Shown: positions 39,226-52,720 of the stretch, piece by piece
Layout: the number at the start of each line of letters is the position of its first letter
How positions within the stretch are numbered: position 1 is the first letter of the stretch
DNA from: Pieris napi
Taxonomy: Eukaryota > Arthropoda > Insecta > Lepidoptera > Pieridae
Assembly: GCF_905475465.1 (NCBI RefSeq)
Contig: NC_062259.1
Location: 12,038,501-12,102,500 of the forward strand
Direction: 5' to 3'
Length of the DNA: 64,000 nucleotides
Program-made: the position numbers and the translations under genes
The notes under the pieces: generated by a model
Seen by the model: the letters and a program-made list of their open reading frames with translations, nothing else
What the model was told of the DNA's origin: nothing
Database searches by the model: none

Positions 39226-40999
39226 GATAATAACAACTGGTGTGAAGTAATATTAAGGTAGAGCGAAAATCAAACCAAATAATAAAACATATATTACACG
39301 TCTATGATTCGACCCAACGCATCCTTCCGTCTATTGTTCCAATTTTAAAATTTTATAATTATTGTTTCAGTTACTTCCGGTTCACTTAATTCAAGACATC
39401 AACAAGGCGATAGCCACTCCAACCCAATTTAATACGGATAAGTATTTTGATCAAAAAAATTTCTTGGTGTTTCAATTCTATGTATTCTTCTGGCGTAATC
39501 AGCGAATGTATATGCATTGGCCGCAATGCGAATTCTTAATATACTAATTGTGTGTAGTTGTATGTAGCGAAATCCTGTGAATAACTTAAACAAAATTTCA
39601 ATTATATAAAATATAATTTCCACAGAAAATAACTAAAATCCTGAGAGCTGCCAAAATTGATTCTTTCCTCAGACCATAGACGTAAAGTAGTTTTCATTTA
39701 TACTTCGACTTAAAGTTTGTAAACATGTAATTAAATTTACAGTGAATGTAAACAAATAATAATTTTTATATTTATTTTTAAACTACTTTCTACCATTAGT
39801 CGCTATGTTCACAGGATTTTGGTATAAGTAGTAATATCAAGGGACAATACCCTGTACTCAGTCTTGTGTGTAGCTTATAAAGCATAAATAGTTGTTTAAA
39901 TATGTTTTAATTTTAAGTCAATTACAATGCTCAAAAACATATATTGTAACTAAAAAAATTATACTACCAGAACGGATCTGTAACTCGCCTTTCTTTTTGC
40001 CAAAATGTTTGTTTAACCTATTATTATATAACTATTGTTTACAGTGGCTCTTAAGATTATCTTCAGGTTGATCATCAAAAATACTGTCCAAAATCTAGAC
40101 AATAAAATTTTAATTTTAAGAATATATTTTGTATGTTAATTGAACTTAATTAAACTATTTATGTGAGTGTTGATTTTTATTGATGTTTTCTGCTCGCGAT
40201 TTCCACATAACTTTTATTTATATTTTCGAGATTGAACTTGTCCAATTACCTACGCCTTACTGTATCTAGTTAGCACAATTTTATCACTGAAACGTAATTA
40301 AAAGTTCTCGTAATTAGCTCGAGGAGTGAGAATTTTGAACGTTGGACGAAACGTTCTATATTAGTTATATTATACCCAAGTTATATATATTAGCTCCAAA
40401 TAGCTCAAAAACTAATCTGATAAACGTAAAAAGGACATGAAAAGTTTCATAGCTAGGTAATGTTAGTTCTGTAATACTGGGAAATTTTATTATTATTGTT
40501 CGCGTACGCTACTGCCATTACTTACACCAAGTTCAAAGGTCTAATAGTTAAATCGATTTTCAATGCGCATCTTGAAGTAAATACGTCTTGCCCTCATAGT
40601 CCTCCCTCTTCATCATGAATCTAGATATTTACAAAGTTTCGCATTAATCAATCAGCTTGAAAGAATTGATAAGGTCATTGAGAAGCGTTTCTCTATGCAA
40701 GGCAATAGAAATTTATTTCCTAAATATTTCTTAATTTGCTAATTGTTTATCAAATTAATTTCAATTCAACTTGATAAATTTTAACTAGAGACATCTCAGC
40801 CTAATGTTTCTTTAATTATTATTTTTTCGATGATATAATCAGAATATTATCGTTTGCCTAATTAAATTTGTTGTAGAGGTCAAAATTGTTTCGCGCTGCT
40901 TAAAAGGATGATAGCAAACCCCATACATATTGCATTTTACACAGATTAAATTGAATCAAAAACACTACTTACGAACTTATACTCGAAGATAAACTCCTC

Positions 41000-41275
41000 C
41001 GAAACGACTTTACCGATTCTCATGAAATTTTGTGTACATATTGGGTATGTCTGAGAATCGGCAACATCTATTTTTCATCCCCCTAAATGTCAAGGGTAAT
41101 CCACCCCTAAATTATAATTTTTTTAGTTTTTAGATAAATTTTTATTTTTTTATGATACAGTATTAAAAATACACACAGCCCCTAATTTTCACCCCTCTAC
41201 GATCAACCCCTATTGTTTATTATAAATGATATACATGGCAAAACGACGTTTGCCAGGTCAGCTAATATTAAATAT
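41000..41275 (-). repeat. Interspersed repeat of unresolved class (reverse copy)
   Basis: The + strand carries TTTACCGATTCTCATGAAAT ... CACCCCTCTACGATCAACCC ... GCAAAACGACGTTTGCCAGG. Its reverse matches the copy at 56255-56415 (CCGGCAAACGTTGTTTTGCC, GGTTGATCGTAGA). Confidence 0.65.
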
Positions 41276-43174
41276 AAAATTTTGTCATTTTATAAATAAG
41301 AAAAGGCTGTATACCTATTGCATTTATTCGTACACTCTTTTTATCCGTGGTAAATGTAACTTGAGTGAAATCAAATTGATCCAGAGATCACTTATATAAC
41401 TGTGATATTATTCAAGTAGGTGACCAAACGAAATTATTAGCCGGGAATCGAACCTTGTATCTGAGTGACATATCGTGCAACCTAAACTAACCAGTTCCAA
41501 TAACTCTAAAATGACAGTTCGTGCCGAAAAATTTTCATACAAATTAATTTTCGACTTTCTACATACACTACTGTTAAAGTATCTAGACTAAGCCCCCAGT
41601 ATATAAAAACGAAATCAGTTCAAATGCAGGGTGCATATCCATATCTCTTTTCATTACAGCGTAAACACGATTTGCCAGACAGAGTCGAGAGCACTTTGCT
41701 ATATGCGAGCAATTCGATTGACTTTGTTTTTATAAATAAGGTGTTATTTGGATAAGTGGGAGATTCTTCAACAGCTATTGTTTTGATATTGCTTTCACAA
41801 CCTCCAATATTTTAGTAATTATACTATTTTGAATGTACCTGGCGTAGACGGTTTATCGAGTCATAGTATAAATTATTTCAAATACAGTTATAACACAATT
41901 TCCTGACGTTTTTTACTAACCTTTCGTTCCAAGGAAGGAATTCTTAATACGTCTGAACAGGAAATAGAGCGATTTCTTCGATTCTAATAATAATTTTCAT
42001 TGAAGAAACGTCATTTTCTATCTGCGGTATGTTGTGGATTAATTTTATTAACATTATTAATTAACTAATAGACAATGCTACGTTACGTTAACTGTTATTA
42101 CGTTTTCTTCGACAGCTTCGTGCAATTGGAAACTGTGCACTCTACATTTTAATTTTTGACACATGGGACGTTTTTGACACTAAGGCTCGATAAAACTTTG
42201 TAAATAATTATGCAAGATATATTATATAAGTGTAAAAGATAATTTTAAAATATTATCTAATACTGTAAGATCAGATAATAGTCTCCCAAACTAATAAAAG
42301 GTCTATAAGTGAGAGTAAAAGCTAGACAAAGAATGTGGGTCAAACTCGCATGATTTTTTCCTTCCGTAATAAGATTGTATCGCGTGCGCAAATTATTCCA
42401 AGAGGTAATGTTTTTTTGATTATCTACGTACAATGAAAATTATTTTCATTCACCACAAAGACTTTTACTTTATCTCACATGGTAATGATAATATTTATAT
42501 GTTATCACGTGCTTTAGTAACAATCTAAATGATGCATTTTCAATCTTTCTATTTAAATATGAATTAATAAAATAGGAACAAATTTTTATAGAACATAGAT
42601 TCATTCCACCATGTTTGTATACATTTTTAATTTCGTTTTTAATAAATTTAATTTTGACACAATTTAAACAATGTCCAATCGTAATTCCCAATAAAAGAAA
42701 ATTCCTTTTTCTATGCAATTTCTACTTCTTCATGGTACTATGGAACTATTAACTTCTACTCCTACTTCTACTGAGCCCACTTTCAGTTTTAGTTCAGAAG
42801 TTTAACAGTTTAATACACAACTTCTTTCATAGTTTTGGCTTAAATGAAACTGAAATAGAAAATTTACACAAACTCTTGTTTAAAAACTTTTTTTGGATAT
42901 ATACTTACATATAGGAATAGAAATGGACACCATAACACGTATGTCAAGAGACGATAGGGTCTAACATGAAGCTCAACTCTAACAAAACATTAAATTAAAT
43001 AATAAACTGATGTAAGCTATTTAAGCTTTTAAACACACATGTTTATTTTAATGTTATTTGTACGGTTTTATTTACCTTATTTGGTTTACATTGATGATCA
43101 AATATGAGTGAATACTCGGTAAAATGGAATGACAAAGAGCATTTTATCCGTCGTGAAAAATGGGATGCAGATAG

Positions 43175-43235
43175 GAGATCGATCGACTGTCAGATTGTTT
43201 TCAATCTCAGATTGTTTTCAATCTGAGATTGTGAA
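43175..43235. repeat. Short direct/inverted repeat upstream of G3
   Basis: CAGATTGTTTTCAATCT occurs twice in tandem at about 43190-43223 and is followed by GAGATTG; each unit is itself close to palindromic (AGATTG...CAATCT). It lies ~240 bp upstream of the G3 TATA box, so a regulatory role is possible but unsupported. Confidence 0.45.
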
Positions 43236-43462
43236 TTGATTATTGGGTTTGGGCGTTTGTCCTTAGTCACGCAGTCCTAAGTCTCTACTCGATATCTAAG
43301 TCAGTTCGTAGCCACAATCGTTGCGTTCATATTTTCGGTAGCTCTTGTAGAATTTTAGTCTTTTTCTTATTATTACAAGATACTTTTTCGTATAGCGTTT
43401 TTTGTAGGCACGGTTAAGATTGAAGCCGAGACGCAGTCTCGCGAAACGCGACCACGTTGCGA

Positions 43463-43470
43463 TATAAAAG
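43463..43470 (+). promoter_or_regulatory. TATA box of gene G3
   Basis: TATAAAAG, the same octamer as for G1, sits 78 bp upstream of the ATG at 43541. A start near TCACATT (about 43494) would fit the usual ~30-bp spacing. Confidence 0.65.
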
Positions 43471-43540
43471 GAAGTAATGTTATAATGTCTTTATCACATT
43501 CCATTTGTCTGTACTGCGGTTTGGTCTTGTTCCGATCAAC

Positions 43541-46136
43541 ATGTCCAACAAAATCTTGGTGAGTTAGCTTTTTTTTGCGACTGTGACGTGTTTTGCATTG
43601 CGTTTGTGTCCTTTTTTAGTAAGTACTTTTAATTCCTAAATCGAAATTCTAACATTTTTTCAAAAACGATGGGGACTAGATAGTAGACATGAATATAAGT
43701 AAATTAATATAATTTAATAAAGTTTTCTGCCAAATTAGATTTTCAATATAATAATAGAATTTCCAATCAAAGGAAATCAGAACTAGCGTGGAACAATTTT
43801 CTATTATTAATTGTTAGTGAATGAATCGTCTTAGATAGTGTGATTTTATATTAACCCAAACGTAAGGTAACTTTATAAGTTAACTTTGAAGTAAAAAAAA
43901 TCAGTAAACTTATTTATGATCTCTTTAACAATATTTTGTTTTATGTATAAATATTATATATGAATTCTTTAAAAACAAGTGACTGAAAGCTCAAAAATAT
44001 CTAAAAATCTATCAGATTTTTATGTCTAGTTCATTGACTATTTTTAATGTTAAAATATATATTTGGAAATCGTCCCAGATACGACGTAATAGATTCGATG
44101 GATTTGTATAGAATAGAATAGAGCTTTCAAAAAATTAATTGGGGACGGAAACATAGGTATATCAAGTTAAAACTTGATATAATATACGTATATCATAAGC
44201 GCACGTAAATTCAATTTTAATTGTTATTTGGTTATTACGCAATTGTAAAAAGAATTAAAACAAAGTGATTGGTGTGGAAGCTTTTACAAAGGTAAAATGT
44301 TTTAACTATACCATATTAAATGGAGCACATAACGAGAGATTCAATTGGCCTGGATGATATTTATTTTGCGTAAAATTAAAATCAAAGTGTCATTTCGTCG
44401 CTGTAGAGTGATAACCTCGTATGTCCAGAGAACCAAACATTACAGGAAATGAAAAAAATGTTTCATTCCGTCAATGTTCGAAAATATTATTATGTCTTTT
44501 TGTCCATAGCTTTACATGCTAAAAAGGACTTATTTATTAATAACATAATTAAGTCTTTACTGCATGATTATACCAGTTAAATGACATATGAGTCTAAGAA
44601 TAAAAAATAAAAGGTTTTTTGACATACGAGGTTATCGTTGACGATTGTTCCTGTGAAAAATATAAAATCTTGTATCTCACAATTTAACTCTTTCATCTCT
44701 TTGTAACATCTATTTAATTAAATATATAGATAATAGATAGATCATTTATTAATGAATATTTTTTAAACTCTTAAACTAAAATGTATATATATTTTACTAT
44801 TATTATACCATATGTTGTTAATGTTATTGCAATCTGCGAATTATATTTAAATTTTTGACACGCTTGCTAACATATAATAAGGATCTAGGTAACGTTTTTG
44901 ACTATAAATATAAACCTTCCTAACAACCATGACTACCATGTTGGTTAATAGTAATCAATATTTGGTTTTAATTAGTAATAATAAATAATTAAACTATAAA
45001 TTATTATTGTTATACCTAGTACTTGCCAGCAATCTAAGTCATATACAGATTAAAAATGTGAATTATTCTTTATTCAAATTGCTAAGTCCCGAAAAAATAG
45101 TCTGTTTCCATTTTTTCTTTTACTTTTTTCATATACACTAATTTGCATTATTGTTAATAATCTTGTACCTCACTCTTTATAATATATATTATAATATGTT
45201 ATCTTTATTACATGGCAATACCTGGTTTCAACCCTCATTGACGCATTACAGGTGCTACTTGCGTGTGTAATCACGCTATCATCGTTGGTCATCGCTGGCG
45301 GACACGGCGGTGGTCACAAGAAAGTAATCATACACGTCCCTTTGTTCGTGAAACATCATCATCATAAGCACACAATTGTGAAGCACGTTCATCATAAAAG
45401 CGGCGGCGGTGGTGGTGATGATCACTACGAGGTCTTGGGATACACTTATGGTGAACCGAAGCCAGCACCTCATTTTGGAGGAGGTAATTACGCATATCAA
45501 TTCTCGAGGAGCCTGGAATTATAGAATTCCTACCTGGGGCAAAAATTCAATGAAAGGCCGTTCACATATAGTTCATAAGTTTTTAGTGAATTGTTTTGGT
45601 ACGTTTAATTATGTCGTCTGAATTAAAAGAAGTTTTAGCTTTAGGGCAAGTCTATTAGTAATGGGGTGAACATATAGTCCAGCGTGCATGACAAACATAT
45701 ACGAGTATATTGTAATGTTTTATAATATATATAATAATTTATAATTTAACGTAGCTTATAAATATAAAAAAGAACGAAAACAAAAAGAAAAACAATAACT
45801 AACCTTTAAATATAATAACTATACTATATGATTAAAATGAGTCCCTTTATGAAAGGTTTCGCAGATACTGGCAGCGTTTCCTCTTTGAATAGCTAGCCTA
45901 ATTCTTTGTCCGAGGTAGCTGCCAGCTCTTCGGTCTCCTGTGATGTCGACTAACCTTTTTGATATTTCATTAAAAAGCCTTATAGCGCTAGGATATAACA
46001 ATAATATATATTGTAATGATTATTCTCAGGTCACGGTTGGCACGCAGCGGAAGAAAGTCAAGTACATGACAGTCCTGTTAGTTTCTCCGGCAATGACCAC
46101 GGTTTATACTCCCTCACAGACCAAAACGAGTATTGA
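43541..46136 (+). CDS. G3: small secreted His/Gly-rich protein of the IHxP family, 118 aa
   Basis: Exons 43541-43558 (MSNKIL, then GTGAGT), 45252-45483 (TTACAG before, GTAATT after) and 46030-46136 (TTCTCAG before). Joined length is 357 nt, in frame. The signal peptide MSNKILVLLACVITLSSLVIAG is followed by GHGGGHKK, the module VIIHVPLFVKHHHHKHTIVK, then HVHHKSGGGGGDD and EVLGYTYGEPKPAPHFGGG. The last exon adds HGWHAAEESQVHDSPVSFSG and NDHGLYSLTDQNEY before TGA. An unspliced reading would end exon 2 in NYAYQFSRSLEL, but the spliced version restores a Gly/His register and is preferred. Intron 2 contains a LINE remnant. It lacks the phase-2 intron before the module that the other four genes have. 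Extracellular structural role inferred. Confidence 0.87.
45819..46001 (-). mobile_element. LINE C-terminal fragment inside intron 2 of G3
   Basis: The - strand frame reads SAIRLFNEISKRLVDITGDR, RAGSYLGQRIRLAIQRGNAA, then SICETFHKG. It belongs to the same subtype as 10845-11040. It ends about 30 bp before the exon 3 acceptor. Confidence 0.75.
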
Positions 46137-46656
46137 AATGTCAAGAACATGCAACAAGATACCTTCCGGGCGCTCACACGAGTGTAAAGTTACCATACCA
46201 CAACAGATATAAATCTTTGATGGATGTTAGTGTAATGTTAAGGGTATTTGACTATAAAACTCTATGTTAATACTGTATCTGTGACTTAAAGAAATACAAA
46301 ATATCGAACAACTAGAAGTTTCATCAAGAACATAATCTCAGCTGAAATCGCTTCTATTGTTCATACAATTCATGCTTCTGTTCTCTTTTAGAGAGTCTCA
46401 AGTGTTTCATACGTATGTGTTGTGAAGAAAACTCAAAAAACATTTATTGGGACTTACAAAATCAAAGCGTATATAACGAAACTTAGTTAACAGTAAAATC
46501 ATCTACATGATGGACTAACGTCTAATCTCTTTTTTATTTGGTTATTTTCACTTCAAAATACTGTGTTCAAGGATTATTTTTACCAAGGCATCAGGATTTC
46601 TTCTCTTTCTTCAGGAGGTCTTTTATTTGCACCATATACATATAAAGACGACTTTT

Positions 46657-46919
46657 GACGACTCATTGGTTTAGTGGTTAGTACCCCTGACTGCGAATCC
46701 ATGGGTCCCGCCCGGGTTCGATCCCCGGCTGAGACGAACATCGATGTGATGAGCATTTGGTGTTGTGCTTAGGTCTTGGGTGTTTAAATATGTATTTATA
46801 TGTCTATCTATCTATAATATGTATGTATATCCGTTGCCTAGTACCCATAACACTAGCTTCACCAGCTTAGCATGGGACTCGGTCAATTGGTGTGAATTGT
46901 CTTTAAAAAAAAAAAAAAA
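46657..46919 (+). repeat. tRNA-derived SINE, family B, full copy
   Basis: Head TTTAGTGGTTAGTACCCCTG and CGGGTTCGATCCCCGGCTGA (B box), a CTATCTATCTAT stretch, the end GGTCAATTGGTGTGAATTGT and a poly-A tail. Compared with 1571-1832 it has a few substitutions and a small insertion (CCGCC) before the B box. Confidence 0.9.
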
Positions 46920-47624
46920 GAGTAAAAGTCAGCGTTTACCATATGGAAACGACAAATCTCAATTTTATATTTGTCTATTTCAAAGTCAAAATTCAAATAA
47001 CGGAAAATTTCAATTCACTTTAAACTAGGTCATTTCATAGTACTGAATTTGAGCACCATATGGAAAGAGAAAACCTCTGATATTAGAAAATACTAATAAC
47101 GGAAAATACTGTTTGCGGTCCTTTTTGTCCATCATATTTCATTTTTCCACGTTCTATGTGAAGCGTTATATGAAATTCTGTGGATCTTTTTAATTAAGCG
47201 TTGTGTTCATAACTTAATATATACTTGATCGATGTATTCATTGTATAGATTTGCATATATGTATTTCAAAGTCGGGTACCCTTTTAAATCAGTATTAAAC
47301 TTAAACTTAATGTGTTTAAACTATATAATACATAGCTTAAGAAGTGATAAAATCAATATATTTATAACTTTCCCATTCTGGTAACTAATCTATGTATAAC
47401 ATAGTAATATAATAATGTATATTTCTGCCAAAAATCCACATTGTTACCGTAGTTTTACGACCGAAAGTTCATGAACACATGACTGATGTTATTTAGTATT
47501 GTTCGTTGATTTTTAATAATTTGTTAATATAAGATAAATACATGAGAAAAAATGTTGTAGTATTTATTGAAAAACCTGTAGATATTTTTGAAAAAGTTTA
47601 ATAAAAATAATTTAAAATTTGTAA

Positions 47625-47790
47625 AAATAAAATTAGAACAAATTTAAAAAGTTTGGTCTCTATGGTGTGGGGTACATTTAACGCTGGCAGCATTTGCTCG
47701 CTGTATTGCGGTAGTTATTCGTAGAGCGAGGAAAGCACCAGCTCTGGGGTCTCCGGAAACCCCACGGCCCAAGAATAGTTCACATTTGAA
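47625..47790 (-). mobile_element. LINE 3' end, IQRGNAAS family, short copy
   Basis: Reverse copy: AAAAAGTTTGGTCTCTATGG, ACGCTGGCAGCATTTGCTCG, GAGGAAAGCACCAGCTCTGG, CCCACGGCCCAAGAA. Confidence 0.65.
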
Positions 47791-48194
47791 AACATTTTTT
47801 TAATGTAATTGAGTTCTGAGTTTAACTTCCTAGCGATAGTGATCCTGACTTTTCATGGATTTTCTTTATCACAAAACCGATTTATTCCTTTTAGTGCTGT
47901 CGCAATTTTTTGGTAGTTACTCGCGGAGAGCAAGATACTGGCCTTATAAATATCCTCCACATATATGAAATATATAAAACACAAACTATGTTACATAAGT
48001 CTGTTTCACTGAATTGAATGCTAGAAACCTCGAAGCTATACATATAAAGTACAATGAACCCAATAATATTTTTAACATTAAACACGAGTTCTTGAGTCAT
48101 TCTATTCAGATAGTTTTATCATACTTTACAAAAGTTAGTACTAAAGTTATGTAGGAACAGAGAACTCCATCAGTCACAAGTCCAGTGTCTCAAC

Positions 48195-48330
48195 AACCCA
48201 TTATTTGGTCTGGCCTTAGATTTCTACTTCGGTTCACTAATTTCCTTATTATCATGTCGGCCTTCTGTGCCTGGACAAACACGAGTTTTTCAATCTAAAC
48301 ACCACTGTATTTTCCTTCAACCTTTGATTC
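48195..48330 (-). repeat. SINE family A, diverged partial copy
   Basis: GGTCTGGCCTTAGATTTCTA, ATCATGTCGGCCTTCTGTGC and TTTTCCTTCAACC follow the order of the family body. Confidence 0.45.
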
Positions 48331-49547
48331 CGTACAAAAAAGAATACTGTTAAAAATTTGAAATTAGGGCACACAGAACAGCACGACTGGTGCAAAATCT
48401 ATTTGCACCAACAATACTTACGGATGTTTGCTAATGAATTAGATACCTGTAGAAGAAGATGCTTGATAAAATTTAAATAAAAGCATATAAAGTGCGTGCG
48501 TACCAAAGTACACATGTCAGAAGTGAAACTTCTTTGGCAAACTAATCTTTAAGTCTTGTTCATATATAAAATACTAATATTTTATAAATTCTCTTTACGA
48601 AATTTTAATTTCAAAAATAGAATTTATATAAGGTAATTTGCCCTTCTCACTCTCTCTCAATCGGTCTGAATAGCTCTCCCCTTTTCTTCAACAAAAACGC
48701 TGCACATCTTCGTGACGTCTTTGTAAAAACAACCCTCATGCGCCTAAAGAAGTTTCACTTCAAAAGAAAAAGTGACAGATGCAATTGAAGGGGTGTAACG
48801 CTACTGTGTTAGTAGCGTTTGATGGTTTATCGTTTGCTTATAAATGCGTTTGGTCATTAACATAGTTTTAAATGTTTAACACGTACATAAGTATATAGTA
48901 TATGTCTCAATAAGGCTGATTCAGAAGACATTTTTCGTAATTTAGTATTAATAACATGTGTTTTCCAAAAAGTCAAGACTATTTTATGTCCGATAATCCC
49001 GTGTTTTGTGTTCTCCGGTTGAAAATTAAAGACAAAGTAAAGAACTGTGTAGCTCACAAAGGAAGTTAGGAGAATGTGGCAATATATTTAATGTAACTTA
49101 AAAAGGTTAAAAAATTATATATTCTTCATTAGATATAACGGCTTTGTTATTCCTCTTTTATATTGTATATATTATAATATTAGTAACAAATATATGCATC
49201 TTAGGTTTAAAGACTTTATTTCTTAAAAAGAGAAAAAAATTCACTTACATGAGAATAATACTCTAGATTACCATAACATTGTAGTCGTTCTTAAAATAAT
49301 CCCAATAAAATATAGCCGTACATGCAATAAACTTAAAAATAAAAGTAACCAAAGAAATAAGAATTAAAACTAATTATAAGAAATGAATTTAAAAGTAATT
49401 ATGTTTAACATATTCACTTAGCTTTGATTTGAATGAATTGATAGAAGTAATATTTATTATATCTGTGGGTAGTATATTATACAGCTGTGCGCCTTCGTAG
49501 GTAAACATTTTTTTGCCGTAGTTCGTACGTACTTAAGGTAATGCAAT

Positions 49548-49705
49548 ATTTTTTTTTTATAGAACAGGGGGCAAACGGGCAGGAGGCTCACCTGATGTTA
49601 AGTGATACCGCCGACCATGGACACTCTCAATGCCAGAGGGCTCGCGAGTGCGTTGCCGGCCTTTCAGGAATTTGTACGCTCTTTTCTTAAAGGATTCGGA
49701 GATAA
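49548..49705 (+). repeat. Repeat family C copy
   Basis: Nearly identical to 32282-32430, with the same poly-T start and GGCAAACGGGCAGGAGGCTC. Confidence 0.75.
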
Positions 49706-51418
49706 CTCGTTCGACGCATAAGCATTTTACAATTTATTATATATTGTCTTTGTGTATAAGTAGGTAATAATTCATAACTGTGTTTTATGTTTATGTTTGA
49801 ATGTGTATTCCATTTTTGGCTTTTGAGTATATTGTATCTAATTGTTTAGATATTGTATAATAAGTAGCTCTTGGAATACTGATAAGCAAATAAAGCTTCC
49901 GCGGACTTTTCGCCTATTTTATTACATCACAGCTTTTATCACATCTATTTATAAAATGGCGTAGGATATAATCAATCTACTTTCCTTAAGAGTCGTCCAA
50001 GAAAAATCGTCAAAGAATCTATCGCCTGACTTGTTTCGAAATAACAAGAATTCATAATGCGTGACGAAAGCAGCAGAGGTTGACAATACTCCTAATATAT
50101 ATAAGAATATATATGGTCCAATTATTTCCCTAAAGCAATTTCGAACGGAATTATTAAATTGCATCACTGTCATTTAATTTTTCTACTATTGTTACGTTTG
50201 GAGACAGTTATGCAACTTCCTAGTTATAAGTGGGCCATGAAATTATGTTTTGGTCACTTTTTAGGTTTACCACAGTTGCGATGTAATTTGGACATAAGTA
50301 CTAGAGAAAGGTTGTTTTATTGCTACGAGCCTACGAGAAAAAAAAGTCTAAATCACAGTTAAATTTATTCAGTCTCTATAAGTTTTCGTAGTTAAGAAGT
50401 TTTTAAACTTACAATGGACTAAAATACAAATTTGTATCTCTTTTTATATTAGTTTATTGGAAAGATATGCGTAAAGAAATGCGTTCTTTATATTGTTTTA
50501 GTTAATATGATAATAAACATAGTAACAAAGGAATCTGAACAATACTAATAAGGCTCAAGTCGCTAGCGTTCATTCAAGAAATCGGGAGCTTCTTAAAAAT
50601 ACCACAAATAACTTTGGGGCATCGACCTGTTGTCTTAACGTGATCTAGTTGACTATAAGGAAGTTGGTATAAATAAAAGATAACGGTCGCTGTTACTAAG
50701 GTGGAAGTAATAGAAATTAATAGACTTAATACGATCAATTTATATTGAAGTAAATTTTTAATTAGATAAAAAAACATCAATAACATAATGCGTTAGTAGG
50801 TTAATTAATTATTGCGATGTTAGTCGGAAATACACTAAAACCAATTCTGAAAAGATTCGCCCTCAGATTTACAGTCGTGAGTGCGTTAAGTTTTTGATTT
50901 AGATAAGTAAGACTGTATTTAGTTTGACATTCGGGAGTCGTACTTAGCTAAGGGTGATATTTGGAAACAAGTTTTGGTGCTTAGTGTGACACCCGTATGT
51001 CCAAAATCTATTAAATACTAAAATGAAAATTTCAAAAATCTTTTCGGATTTCGTTCCTAAGTTTTCTCCTGTCGATTGTAAATCTGAGGGTAAATCTCAC
51101 ATTAAGTCACATTCTTTGTCTAAGTAAAATAACATGAATATAAAAAATATAATATCGTAACACGAATCGTTACTTATCTTTACTATCTTACTTAAGACTG
51201 AAAAAATTTCAAATAATCTTTTATAGATATACTTATTACTTAAGATTAACTTATAGTAGATATCTTTACAAAACAGTTATCAATTATCTAGAAATTATAT
51301 AGATACTTAAAACAATTTGTAACACAATTTTTCCCTAAAACTAACACTAAAATATATAAAATACTGTCAAAGTTTCGTTAGTCTACTCGGTTCTAAAACT
51401 AAATTTTGGTTATTCTTT
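49706..51418. other. AT-rich intergenic region before G4
   Basis: No supportable gene; the short frames here lack domain character. The right edge is the 3' flank of G4. Confidence 0.45.
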
Positions 51419-52720
51419 CTATTTACTAGTGTAACTAACAGATTGTACGCCTGACGTATTTATGGTCTCTTCGATTCCTCCTTGTCTCGAAAACGAAACT
51501 GGTGAATCATCATGGAAACCACCAGATGTTGATATTAAAGCTCTACTACCAATATCACCTATAACGTTAGTGAAATCATCGAACCCTACATTTTCAGCTG
51601 CATTTCCGGAGCTAGGGAATTGTGCATCTGGTGTTGGTGTATTTCTCTGATCAGTAGTAAAACTTTCTAAGTTTGCGTAATTCGCGGGTTGGATCGTGTT
51701 CATAAATAGGTCAGGATTTGATTGTACTGAATTAAGTTGAGGTATATCGGAAAATGTATCGCCCTCGGGCGCTGCACTTTTGATAAAGCCGTATGTTCCG
51801 GGAAAGGCTTGTGGAGTATTAACTGCTGTGAATACCTCTTCTTCGTTATCATTTCCCTCCTCCGTCACTTCATAATCGTTACCATTCCTTATATTGGGTA
51901 CAGCGTTTGGTAGTGAATCAAATACTTTTACCTGTTTCACTGTATGTACTACACCGTGTACACGTGGTGCATCAGGAATGATTGGTATGGATGGCTGGTA
52001 GCTGAAGTCATGTTGGTAGGTAGTTGGTGTGTAATCGTAACTTGGTGGGCTATAGTTAATCTCTGGAGGCTCGTAATTTATTGTTGGTGGTTCAAAAATT
52101 ATAGGCGTGTCATGTGCTTTATGATCACCACCGTGATGACCATGATGACCATGATGACCGTGATGACCGTGATGTCCATGATGCTGTCCATGATGGCCAT
52201 GATGATGCCCGTGGCCGTGACTGTGGTGATTCGAATGACCTTTAGAAACGGAATGTGTCGCTGTTTTTTTATGATGATGGTGGTGATGATGTCCGTGAGG
52301 TATATGTGGCTTATGATGGTGATGGTGGTGGTGGTGTTCTTTCTTTGGTTTATGATGATGATGATGGATCGTTATAACTTTCTTATGATGGTCATGATGT
52401 ATAAACTCTGGCAGGTGTATCTTCAAATTAATACTGAAAGAAAAAACACATGTCTTAGAATCTTTAATACTTATTAAAGCTTTCTATATTCGCCTAAGTT
52501 ATATTACAATCGCAATTTAATAAGTCAACACATCGCATAGCCTGAAGTTCAGTAAAATATTAATACAGTATAAATGAGTAGCAAAACTAACAATTTTAAA
52601 AATCATAAATTAATAAATCATTAAAATTATGACGCCTTACTGATGTTTGCCCCCATGTCCACCAGCGTCTGAATCAACAAAACAAATCACTAGCACCGAC
52701 AAATATATCAACAGATCCAT
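51419..52720 (-). CDS. G4: secreted poly-histidine protein of the IHxP family, 364 aa
   Basis: Two exons: 52720-52641 (80 nt; MDLLIYLSVLVICFVDSDAG GHGGKH plus two bases, then GTAAGG) and 52433-51419 (TTTCAG before it). Joined length is 1095 nt. The signal peptide is followed by the module NLKIHLPEFIHHDHHKKVIT IHHHHHKPKK, then a poly-His region with runs up to eight His and HGHH repeats (about residues 45-130). Next come tandem tyrosine/proline motifs (INYEPPEINYSPPSYDYTP) and an Asn/Ser-rich acidic tail ending SVSYTSK. The extreme His content suggests metal binding or pH-dependent assembly in an extracellular matrix (inference). Compared with G1, G2 and G5, it lacks the phase-0 intron in the signal peptide but keeps the phase-2 intron before the module. 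No strong TATA box was seen; AGATAAAT near 52815 on the - strand is weak. Confidence 0.88.

Larger units (their letters stand above)
34640..43460. other. Gene-poor AT-rich stretch
   Basis: No frame with domain character, signal peptide or the IHxP module was found. It holds a SINE fragment at 39085-39225, a repeat at 41000-41275 and scattered short repeats. A locally less AT-rich patch at about 36780-37120 (with ATG at 37101) is the only spot that looks exon-like; see findings. Confidence 0.5.

Noticed and set aside
44160..44185. ATATCAAGTT/AACTTGATAT palindrome
   Set aside because: Short inverted repeat in very AT-rich DNA with no copies or context; likely chance.
45484..45524. NYAYQFSRSLEL as the C-terminus of G3
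   Set aside because: Intron read-through; splicing to 46030 gives a coherent tail.
51944..52477. A 177-codon Met/Val-rich + strand frame
   Set aside because: Antisense of the His-rich repeats of G4 (CAT read as ATG).
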